This document shows positions 1-6,697 of a stretch of 9,560 nucleotides of DNA, one piece after another. The notes under the pieces were generated by a model that worked only from the letters and a program-made list of their open reading frames with translations, was not told the origin of the DNA and searched no databases. Position numbers and translations under genes: made by a program. Origin of the DNA: Burkholderiales bacterium (GTDB taxonomy: Bacteria; Pseudomonadota; Gammaproteobacteria; Burkholderiales; Burkholderiaceae_C); NCBI GenBank assembly GCA_025354615.1, contig JANXMO010000658.1, positions 1 through 9,560 of the forward strand. Reading direction: 5' to 3'. Positions within the stretch are counted from its first letter, which is position 1. Each line of letters starts with the position of its first letter.

Positions 1-1
1 C

Positions 2-172
2 GTGCACCGCTACCAGGGCGTGCCGCTGGTCGTCACCTACCACCCGGCCTACCTGTTGCGCAACCCGCAGGACAAGGCCCGCGCCTGGGACGATTTGTGC
101 TTGGCCATCGAGGCGGTTGAAGCGGCCGGAGCCATCGAAGCCGGCGCCACCACACCGCCCGCCTCGGCTTGA
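2..172 (+). CDS. Uracil-DNA glycosylase, family 4 (C-terminal fragment)
   Basis: Only the last 56 codons and the TGA stop lie in the window; the gene starts upstream. Family 4 enzymes remove uracil from DNA to start base excision repair, and many carry an iron-sulfur cluster. The visible part contains VTYHPAYLLRNP, which matches the conserved HP-containing active-site loop near the C-terminus of this family, followed by a helix with DKARAWDDL, also typical of beta-proteobacterial members. The iron-sulfur cysteines and the catalytic first motif are outside the window. The Ala/Gly-rich tail after the last helix is unremarkable. The stop lies about 100 bases before the ATG preferred for the next gene on the same strand. 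The call rests on one motif and the C-terminal pattern, so subfamily details are uncertain. Confidence 0.82.
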   Translation: MHRYQGVPLVVTYHPAYLLRNPQDKARAWDDLCLAIEAVEAAGAIEAGATTPPASA

Positions 173-276
173 ACACGGCGCTTGCCCGCCTCGCGCGTTC
201 CGCACGTTCCGCCCGCTTTTTTGCCCCCCCTGCACGGCCGCCGCCGCCTATCATCGGCGCTTGCCCCGCCGTCCCG

Positions 277-2331
277 ATGAATGCCGCCGCCCCTTCGCTC
301 GCTGCCGTGCCCTTCGACTGGGATGGCGTGCCCTGTGCGCTGCTGCATCTGGCCGCCGATGGCCGCGCGCTGGCGCTCAATGCCGCCGCGTTCGAGCTGT
401 TTGCGCAGGCCGCGTTGCACCCGGCGGCCGCTTGCGGCAGCGGCTGGCTCTCGCTGCTGACCGCGGCGGCACGGGCCGAGCTGGCGCAGGCGCTGCAACC
501 GGCGTCTCTACCGCCACTGCCATTGCAGACGCTGACTTTGCGCAGCACCGGCGGTGGGTGGCTGGAACTGGCGTTGCGCGCCCAACCTGACAGCAGCTTC
601 CACGGCGTGCTGCGTGATGTCACCGCTGCCCGCGCCACGGCCGCTCGGGCGCACGAGGCGCAGCAACGCCTGGAGTTGTTCATGCAGGCCAGCGGCGAGG
701 GCACGCTGTTCCACCGCGACGGCATCGTCACCGATGCCAATGCACCGCTGTGCGAATGGCTGGGCCGCCCGCTGCACGAAATGGTCGCGCGGCCCTGGCT
801 CGATTTCATCGTCGCCGACGACAGGGCGCGCGTTGCCGCCTTGCTCGACACACCGGCCGATGCCCACTATGCCTGCGAGCTCGAAGCCGCCGATGGCCAG
901 CGCGTGGCCGTCGAATGCGTGGCGCGCACACTGTGGCGCAAGGGCGAGCCGGTGCGCCTGCTGCTGCTGCGCGATATGCGCGACAGCCAGGCCCAGCAGG
1001 CGCGCATCGACCACTTGGCGCACCACGATTTGTTGACCGGCCTGCCCAACCGCAGCGCTTTCATGGCGCAGCTCGACGCGCTGCTGGCCGCCGCGCGCAG
1101 CGAGCATGGCCTGCTGGCGCTGTTGCTGATCGATCTTGACCATTTCAAGCGCGTCAATGATTCGCTCGGGCACGCCGCTGGCGACACGCTGCTGCGTACC
1201 GTGGTTCAGCGCATTCTCGACACGCTGCGCGCCACCGACCGCGTGGCGCGCTTTGGTGGCGACGAGTTCATGGTGCTGCTGCCCGGCATCACCGACCGGC
1301 GCGATGTCGAAGAAGTTGCCGCCAAGCTGCTGCAGGCGATTGCGCAGCCGGTGGCGGCCGAAGGCCGGCCGATTTCCGTCACGCCGTCGATCGGCATTGC
1401 GCTGTTCCCTGAGCACGGCGGCTCGGCGCCGGTGCTGATCAAGCACGCCGACACGGCGATGTACTTGGCAAAAGCGCGCGGCCGGGCGCAGCACCTGTTC
1501 TTCGACCAGGCGATGGCCAACGTGGCCTATGCGGCATTGGTGATGGAGGGCGAGCTGGCGCAGGCGCTGCAGCGCGGAGAATTTGAATTGCATTTTCAAC
1601 CGCAGATCAGCGCCCGCAGCGGCGCGGTGACCGGCGCCGAAGCCTTGATCCGCTGGAACCACCCGCAGCGCGGCCTGTTGCGGCCGAGCGAGTTCATCGA
1701 GCTGGCCGAGCAACAGCGGCTGATGGTGCCGATCGGCGAATGGGTGCTGCGCGAGGCGGCCCGCCGGGCGGCGCGCTGGCAGGCGCAGGGGCTCTCCATC
1801 GGGCCGGTGGCGGTCAACCTGTCGGCGATGCAGTTCCAGGCGCCGGACTTCGTCGACAGCGTCGTCCGCGTGCTGCACGAGGAGGGCGCCGACGGCCGGC
1901 TGATCGAGCTCGAGCTGACCGAGCGCATGCTGCTCGACGACTTGGGTGCAGTCAACGCCACGCTCAAGCAGCTGGCGCAGCTGGGCATCCGCATTTCCGT
2001 CGACGATTTCGGCACCGGCTATTCGTCGCTCGGCCAGCTGAAGGACTTGCCGGTGGACAAGATGAAGCTCGATGCGTCTTTCGTGCGTGATTTGCCCGAC
2101 GACCGCAGCTCGGCGGCGATTGCCAAGGCGCTGATTCAAATGGCCGCCAAGCTGGAGATCACCGTGATCGCCGAAGGCGTGGAAACCGAGGCGCAGCGCG
2201 TGTTTTTAGCCCAGGCCGGCTGCGCCGAGCTGCAAGGTGATTTGATCAGCCCGCCGCTGGCCGCGGCGGAATTCGAACATTGGTTGGCGGTGCGTGGCGC
2301 GCTGGCGGCCCCGCCTGGCGTGCCGCGATGA
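277..2331 (+). CDS. PAS-PAS-GGDEF-EAL cyclic di-GMP turnover protein
   Basis: This is a 684-residue cytoplasmic protein with no signal peptide or membrane helix. The domains are a degenerate PAS-like region (about 10-125), a clearer PAS domain (about 130-240), GGDEF (about 243-410) and EAL (about 418-665). GGDEF makes cyclic di-GMP from two GTP; EAL hydrolyses it to pGpG. The diguanylate cyclase signature GGDEF is intact at 327-331. RATD at 318-321 lies exactly five residues upstream, where the product-inhibition I-site (RxxD) sits. The EAL half keeps EALIRW (from 455), NLS, ELTE, DDFGTGYS (576-583), KLD, EGVE (633-636) and Gln653, so phosphodiesterase activity is expected. The usual QGY near the end reads QGD. 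The PAS domains probably sense a ligand. ATG 277 was chosen because the open frame upstream to TTG 169 encodes low-complexity Ala/Arg/Pro sequence. Neither start has a good ribosome binding site. putA follows after 36 bases. Confidence 0.94.
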   Translation: MNAAAPSLAAVPFDWDGVPCALLHLAADGRALALNAAAFELFAQAALHPAAACGSGWLSLLTAAARAELAQALQPASLPPLPLQTLTLRSTGGGWLELALRAQPDSSFHGVLRDVTAARATAARAHEAQQRLELFMQASGEGTLFHRDGIVTDANAPLCEWLGRPLHEMVARPWLDFIVADDRARVAALLDTPADAHYACELEAADGQRVAVECVARTLWRKGEPVRLLLLRDMRDSQAQQARIDHLAHHDLLTGLPNRSAFMAQLDALLAAARSEHGLLALLLIDLDHFKRVNDSLGHAAGDTLLRTVVQRILDTLRATDRVARFGGDEFMVLLPGITDRRDVEEVAAKLLQAIAQPVAAEGRPISVTPSIGIALFPEHGGSAPVLIKHADTAMYLAKARGRAQHLFFDQAMANVAYAALVMEGELAQALQRGEFELHFQPQISARSGAVTGAEALIRWNHPQRGLLRPSEFIELAEQQRLMVPIGEWVLREAARRAARWQAQGLSIGPVAVNLSAMQFQAPDFVDSVVRVLHEEGADGRLIELELTERMLLDDLGAVNATLKQLAQLGIRISVDDFGTGYSSLGQLKDLPVDKMKLDASFVRDLPDDRSSAAIAKALIQMAAKLEITVIAEGVETEAQRVFLAQAGCAELQGDLISPPLAAAEFEHWLAVRGALAAPPGVPR

Positions 2332-2367
2332 CGGTGCCCTGGGTTCCAAAGTTGCCGGCAGCGGGCC

Positions 2368-5300
2368 ATGGCTTTCCCTCCTGACTTCAACAACGCGACA
2401 GCGCGCCTGCCGCCGCCCGGCGGTGACGCACACACCTTGCTCGCCGAGCAGCTGCCCGCGTTGCAGGTGCAGCTCGACTGGCCGGCCGCCGCTGCCCGCG
2501 CCCGCCCCTGGGTGCAAGCCGTGCGCGAGCAGCCGCCGTCCTTCTGGGCGCTGGAGTCGTTGCTGCGTGAATACCCGGTTTCCAGCGCCGAAGGCCGGGC
2601 GTTGATGCGGCTGGCTGAAGCGCTGCTGCGCGTGCCCGACGAGGAAACCGCGGCGGTGCTGGCCGCCGACCAGCTGGGCGCCGCCACCTTCGGCCCGCGG
2701 GGCGACGGCAGCGGCCACCCGCTGTGGGCCGGCCTGTCGGACCGCATGATCGGCCTGGCCAAAACGCTGCTGCCGGCCGATGCAGCGGGTGCCGGCATGT
2801 TCAAGCGCCTGGGCGCGCGCACTGTCGTGGCGGCCGTGCGCCGCGCCTTGCAGTTGCTGGGCCGCCAGTTCGTGCTCGGCCGCTCGATCGAGGAAGCACT
2901 GGCCGAAGCCGGCCGCGCCCGCCGTCGCCAAGCCGGCTTGCGCTTCAGTTTCGACATGCTGGGCGAAGGCGCTCGGGCCGATGCCGACGCGCTGCGCTAC
3001 CACGCCGCCTATGCGCAGGCCATCGCGGCCATTGCAACTGTGACCGCGCGCACCGCGCCAGGGGGCGAGGTGGAAGCCGCCGACGGCATTTCGGTCAAGC
3101 TCAGCGCCCTGTCGGCCCGCTACGAAGAGACACAGCGCGAGCGCGTGCTCGCCGAGCTGCTGCCGCGCGCCTGGGCGCTGGTTGACGCCGCGGCGCGCGC
3201 CAACCTGCCGCTGACGCTGGACGCGGAAGAAACCGACCGGCTCGAGTTGTCGCTCGACATGTTCGACGCGCTGGCCGCGCGCATCGCTCAGCACCACCCG
3301 GCTTGGCGCGGCTTCGGGCTGGCGGTGCAGGCCTACCAGCCGCGGGCGCGGGCGGTGATCGACGAAGCCGCGCGCATCGCCCGCGCTCACGGCCTGCGCT
3401 GCATGGTCCGGTTGGTCAAAGGCGCGTATTGGGACGGCGAAATCAAGCGCGCCCAGGAGCTGGGCCTGGCCGCATACCCGGTCCACATGCACAAGGCGCA
3501 CACCGACCTGTCCTACCTCGCCTGCGCGCAGGCCCTGCTGGCGCACCGCGGCACGCTGTACGCCCAGTTCGCGACGCACAACGCGGCCACCATCGCCGCG
3601 GTGCTGCAGCTGGCCGGCGGGGCCGATGGCGACGCTGGCGGCTTCGAGCTGCAGCGCCTGCACGGCATGGGCGAGGGCATTTACCGTGAAGTCATGCAAG
3701 CCCACCCGGCACTGCCGGTGCGCGTCTATGCGCCCGTCGGCGCGCACCGTGACCTGCTCGCCTACCTGGTGCGCCGGTTGCTGGAAAACGGCGCCAACGC
3801 GTCTTTCGTCCACCAGCTGGCCGATGTGGCGCTACCAGTCGACGTGCTGCTGGCCTCGCCGTTCGAGCAGGCGCAGCAGCCGCCGCTGCCAATGGTGCCG
3901 CTGCCCGCCACGCTGTACGGCACGCGGGCCAATTCCATCGGCATTGACTTGGCGGCGCGGGCCGAGCGCCAGCCGCTACTTGAAGCGCTTGCATCTACGG
4001 CTGTTCCTACCGTGGCGGACCTGTCATCCGCCGATGTACCCGCCGCCATGGCCCGCTTGCACGCCGGCTTCGCCCACTGGAATGCCACGCCGCTCGCCGC
4101 CCGCACCGCCGTGCTGCGCCGCGCGGCGGATGCATTGCAGACGCGCCTGCCCGAGTTCTGTGCGCTGCTCGTCCGCGAAGCGCACAAGACACTGGCCGAC
4201 AGCGTCGCCGAAGTGCGCGAAGCGATCGACTTCTGCCGCTATTACGCCGAGCAGGCAGAGCTGCGGCTGGCGCCGCAGCAGCTACCCGGCCCGACTGGCG
4301 AGCGCAACGAGCTGCGCCTGCGCGGGCGCGGCGTGTTCGTCTGCATCAGCCCGTGGAACTTTCCGCTCGCCATCTTTGCCGGCCAGGTGACGGCGGCGCT
4401 GGTGGCCGGCAACGCCGTGGCCGCCAAGCCGGCCGAGCAAACGCCCGCCGTCGCCCAGCGCTTCGTCGCGCTGTTGAACGAAGCGGGCGTGCCAGTGGAT
4501 GCGCTGGCGCTGCTGCCCGGCCCCGGCGACACCGTTGGCGCTGCCGCCGTGGCTGATGTGCGCACCGCCGGCGTGTGCTTCACCGGCTCCACCGCCGTGG
4601 CCCGGCACATCCACCGCGCGCTGGCCGCGCAAGACGGCCCCATCGTCCCTTTGATCGCCGAAACCGGTGGCCTGAACGCGATGGTCGTCGACAGCAGCGC
4701 GCTGCCCGAGCAGGTGGTCGACGCCGTGGTCCAAAGCGCCTTCCGCAGCGCCGGCCAGCGCTGCTCGGCGCTGCGCCTGCTGTGCCTGCACGACAGCATT
4801 GCCGACGCCGTGCTCGAAATGCTGCGCGGCGCCATGGCGGAGCTGCGCACCGGTGACCCGGCCGCGCTGGCGACCGACGTCGGCCCTGTCATTGACGCCG
4901 CCGCACAAGCCGCGCTTACCGCTCACATCGAGCGCCTGCACCGCGAAGCCCAGCTCATCGCCGCCAGCCCGCCGCCCGCTGCGCCCGCCGGCCGAACCGA
5001 CCTGGCCTTCATCACGCCGATCGCGTTTGAAATCACAACCATTGCCGACCTGCGCGAGGAAATTTTCGGCCCCGTGTTGCACGTCGTGCGCTGGCGCGGC
5101 CCGGCCGACGCGGTGATTGAGCAAATCAACGCCCTCGGCTACGGCCTGACGCTCGGCCTGCAAACCCGCATCGACTCGCGCGCCACCCGGCTGGCGCAAG
5201 CCGCGCGCGCCGGCAACGTTTACGTCAACCGCAACATGGTCGGCGCCGTCGTCGGCGTGCAGCCCTTTGGCGGCGAAGGCCTCTCCGGCACCGGCCCTAA

Positions 5301-5418
5301 AGCCGGCGGGCCGCATTACCTGTACCGCTTTTGCAGCGAGCAGATGGTGACGGTCAACACCGCGGCGGCGGGCGGGAATGCGGAGCTGCTGGCGGCGGCA
5401 CGGGTGAACGGCGATTGA
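2368..5418 (+). CDS. putA: Bifunctional proline dehydrogenase / glutamate semialdehyde (P5C) dehydrogenase
   Basis: PutA oxidises proline to P5C with FAD, passing electrons to the quinone pool, then oxidises glutamate semialdehyde to glutamate with NAD+. The 1016 residues contain both enzymes. The proline dehydrogenase barrel (about 150-475) shows RLVKGAYWDGEIK (from 348), FATHNA (His404), QRLHGMGE and YLVRRLLENGANASFV, where Tyr466, Arg469 and Arg470 match the proline-binding residues. The aldehyde dehydrogenase half (about 540-985) shows ISPWNFPL (Asn664), KPAE (Lys687), Glu765 in AETGGLN, catalytic Cys799 in GQRCSALR, EIFGPV and PFGGEGLSGTGPKAGG. The length and the start show a short-type PutA: it lacks the ribbon-helix-helix repressor domain of enteric PutA and any C-terminal extension, so it should not autoregulate by binding DNA. 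ATG 2368 is the first possible start after the in-frame stop of the upstream gene at 2329; its ribosome binding site is weak. It is probably co-transcribed with the GGDEF/EAL gene. Confidence 0.97.
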   Translation: MAFPPDFNNATARLPPPGGDAHTLLAEQLPALQVQLDWPAAAARARPWVQAVREQPPSFWALESLLREYPVSSAEGRALMRLAEALLRVPDEETAAVLAADQLGAATFGPRGDGSGHPLWAGLSDRMIGLAKTLLPADAAGAGMFKRLGARTVVAAVRRALQLLGRQFVLGRSIEEALAEAGRARRRQAGLRFSFDMLGEGARADADALRYHAAYAQAIAAIATVTARTAPGGEVEAADGISVKLSALSARYEETQRERVLAELLPRAWALVDAAARANLPLTLDAEETDRLELSLDMFDALAARIAQHHPAWRGFGLAVQAYQPRARAVIDEAARIARAHGLRCMVRLVKGAYWDGEIKRAQELGLAAYPVHMHKAHTDLSYLACAQALLAHRGTLYAQFATHNAATIAAVLQLAGGADGDAGGFELQRLHGMGEGIYREVMQAHPALPVRVYAPVGAHRDLLAYLVRRLLENGANASFVHQLADVALPVDVLLASPFEQAQQPPLPMVPLPATLYGTRANSIGIDLAARAERQPLLEALASTAVPTVADLSSADVPAAMARLHAGFAHWNATPLAARTAVLRRAADALQTRLPEFCALLVREAHKTLADSVAEVREAIDFCRYYAEQAELRLAPQQLPGPTGERNELRLRGRGVFVCISPWNFPLAIFAGQVTAALVAGNAVAAKPAEQTPAVAQRFVALLNEAGVPVDALALLPGPGDTVGAAAVADVRTAGVCFTGSTAVARHIHRALAAQDGPIVPLIAETGGLNAMVVDSSALPEQVVDAVVQSAFRSAGQRCSALRLLCLHDSIADAVLEMLRGAMAELRTGDPAALATDVGPVIDAAAQAALTAHIERLHREAQLIAASPPPAAPAGRTDLAFITPIAFEITTIADLREEIFGPVLHVVRWRGPADAVIEQINALGYGLTLGLQTRIDSRATRLAQAARAGNVYVNRNMVGAVVGVQPFGGEGLSGTGPKAGGPHYLYRFCSEQMVTVNTAAAGGNAELLAAARVNGD

Positions 5419-5532
5419 CGAAAGCAGGCGCCCGTGCGTGTTGAAACCGCACCCTGAGGACTCATCCGTGAATGACGCTAACGTTCAGTGGCACCTTGCA
5501 GCGTCTCAACTGCTGCGCTAGCCAAGAAAGCA

Positions 5533-5557
5533 GATATGTTGCGCAAACGAACATATC
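5533..5557. repeat. Perfect 8-bp inverted repeat (dyad 1)
   Basis: GATATGTT (5533-5540) and AACATATC (5550-5557) are perfect reverse complements around a 9-base spacer, GCGCAAACG. The element lies in the 202-base gap between the convergent ends of putA and the fic-like gene, just where the sequence turns AT-rich. It could be an operator, a weak hairpin in the 3' untranslated RNA, or the end of an inserted element. No T-tract follows on either side, so it does not look like an intrinsic terminator. The rest of the gap (5419-5532) shows no gene and no convincing signal, only a 5-bp hairpin (5434-5438 with 5448-5452). Confidence 0.6.
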
Positions 5558-5601
5558 GCCAAAACGTGTTAATAATAATTCATATTTTTAACATGTTTGG
5601 C
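5558..5601. repeat. Long imperfect inverted repeat (dyad 2) abutting dyad 1
   Basis: The arm at 5558-5572 (GCCAAAACGTGTTAA) pairs with the arm at 5588-5601 (TTAACATGTTTGGC). This gives 14 pairs with one bulged A (in the run at 5561-5564) and one G-T wobble at 5566/5594. The AT-rich spacer is 5573-5587. It starts at the base directly after dyad 1 ends. It is the strongest secondary structure in this gap and could serve both convergent transcripts as a 3' structure. It lacks the T-run of a standard terminator. Recombination-site and operator roles are possible but unsupported. Confidence 0.6.
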
Positions 5602-5620
5602 CATGTGCGAACTGGCTTGC

Positions 5621-6694
5621 TCATCGCGTCAGCAACTCAAACAGCGCCTGATTGATGAAATACACCTCGCGACCGAATTTCTGGCCGTGCAGCACGCCTA
5701 GGCGTTCCAGCTCGCGCAAGTACTTGGCACAAGTCTGCCGCGTGCCCATGCCGGCGCGTTCGAGGAACTGAATCTTGCAGTAAGGCTGCCTGAAAATTTG
5801 CTCGATCAGGTCTTTGCTGTAAACGCCTGGCGCCTCACGCTGTACGCGCTCACGAACTGTTTCCATCAGTGCCAGGGTGTCAACGATCTGCTTACGCGTG
5901 CGCAGCGAGGTCTGCTCCACCGCGTCCAGCATGTACATCACCCAGTCACCCCAGGCGCCTTCTTCGGTCACCCGCCGTAGGCCTTGGTAATAGGCCGGCT
6001 TGTGTTCAATGATGTAGCGTGACAAATAGAGCGCTGGCAGGTTCAACAGCCCCTGGTCCACCAGATACAGAATGTTCAAGATGCGCCCGGCGCGTCCGTT
6101 GCCGTCGGGGAAGGGATGGATGGCCTCGAACTGGTAATGCACCAACGCCATCTTCACCAGCACGTCCAGGCCATCATCGGCGTGCATGAAGTTCTCCAGG
6201 TCCCGCAGCTTGTCGCGGATGACGGCTTCGCCCTCCGGCGGTGTGTAGATCGTTTCACCGCGGCTGTTGGCGATGCGCGTGCCGGGCGTACGGCGCACGC
6301 TGAAGTCGGTTTGCTTGATGAGCTGCGCGATTTCAATGAACAGACCTGTCGCTAGCGGCCGTTCCTTGATCTGCCGGAAACCGTGATTCAGGGCTTGCCG
6401 GTAGCGGAGAACCTCCTTGGCTTCGGCGCTCGCGGGCTGGGCTTCGTCCAACGCCGCCTTGAACAGCTCGTCATTCGTTGCCAGAACGTTTTCAATTTCC
6501 GACGAGGCACGCGCTTCCTGCAGCACCAGGCTGTCGATCAGCATGGCTTGGTTGGGCATGCGCTCGGCCATGCCCTTGAGCTCGGCCAGTGCGCGGCTGG
6601 CCGCGATCGCTTTTTTCAAAACGGCGGCGGTTTCCACCTGCACTGCGGGGGGCAGGGCTGGCAAGCTATTGAAGGGTTGGTTGCGGTCTAGCAC
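5621..6694 (-). CDS. Fic-domain protein (class II, probable AMP transferase) with C-terminal winged helix
   Basis: This 357-residue protein has the Fic active-site motif HPFPDGNGRAGR at 193-204, matching HxFx(D/E)GNGRxxR in full, so it should be catalytically competent. Fic enzymes usually transfer AMP from ATP to a hydroxyl of a target protein. An upstream SSEIEN (Ser64-Asn69) fits the inhibitory (S/T)xxxE(G/N) motif; placed N-terminal to the Fic core, it makes this a class II, self-inhibited enzyme with Glu68 as the blocking residue. His193 and Glu68 are each offset by five from those I recall for Shewanella SoFic (His198, Glu73), which supports the alignment. The target-docking flap is near 145-156 (GETIYTPPEG). 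Residues about 300-350 form a winged helix-turn-helix that could bind DNA. The start is GTG 6694, with AAAGGA six bases upstream, one codon after the stop of the preceding gene. The targets cannot be predicted. Confidence 0.94.
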   Translation of the reverse strand: MLDRNQPFNSLPALPPAVQVETAAVLKKAIAASRALAELKGMAERMPNQAMLIDSLVLQEARASSEIENVLATNDELFKAALDEAQPASAEAKEVLRYRQALNHGFRQIKERPLATGLFIEIAQLIKQTDFSVRRTPGTRIANSRGETIYTPPEGEAVIRDKLRDLENFMHADDGLDVLVKMALVHYQFEAIHPFPDGNGRAGRILNILYLVDQGLLNLPALYLSRYIIEHKPAYYQGLRRVTEEGAWGDWVMYMLDAVEQTSLRTRKQIVDTLALMETVRERVQREAPGVYSKDLIEQIFRQPYCKIQFLERAGMGTRQTCAKYLRELERLGVLHGQKFGREVYFINQALFELLTR

Positions 6695-6697
6695 CTT

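Noticed and set aside
169..276. TTG start at 169 for the GGDEF/EAL gene, overlapping the glycosylase stop as TTGA
   Set aside because: The extra 36 residues are low-complexity Ala/Arg/Pro sequence with no family match, and no ribosome binding site precedes the TTG. It cannot be fully excluded.
508..5316. Long - strand open frames (for example 508-2139, 2206-3813, 4282-5316)
   Set aside because: They are exact antisense shadows of the GGDEF/EAL gene and putA, rich in Arg/Gln/His/Gly, with no recognisable domain; such frames are expected in very GC-rich genes.
5434..5452. Hairpin after putA as a terminator (GTGCG/CGCAC)
   Set aside because: The stem has five pairs, the loop nine bases, and no T-tract follows.
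5441..5475. Hammerhead-ribozyme-like pieces (GAAAC, and CTGAGGA at 5454-5460)
   Set aside because: The order and spacing are wrong, the GAAA after stem II is missing, and stems I and III cannot be formed.
5489..5502. Sigma-54 promoter-like TGGCAC and TTGC
   Set aside because: The two blocks are only one base apart instead of the required spacing, and no downstream gene fits.
5558..5601. Integron attC-like site (GCCAAAAC facing GTTTGGC with a bulge)
   Set aside because: The core sites do not match RYYYAAC/GTTRRRY, the element is shorter than known attC sites, and no integrase is nearby.
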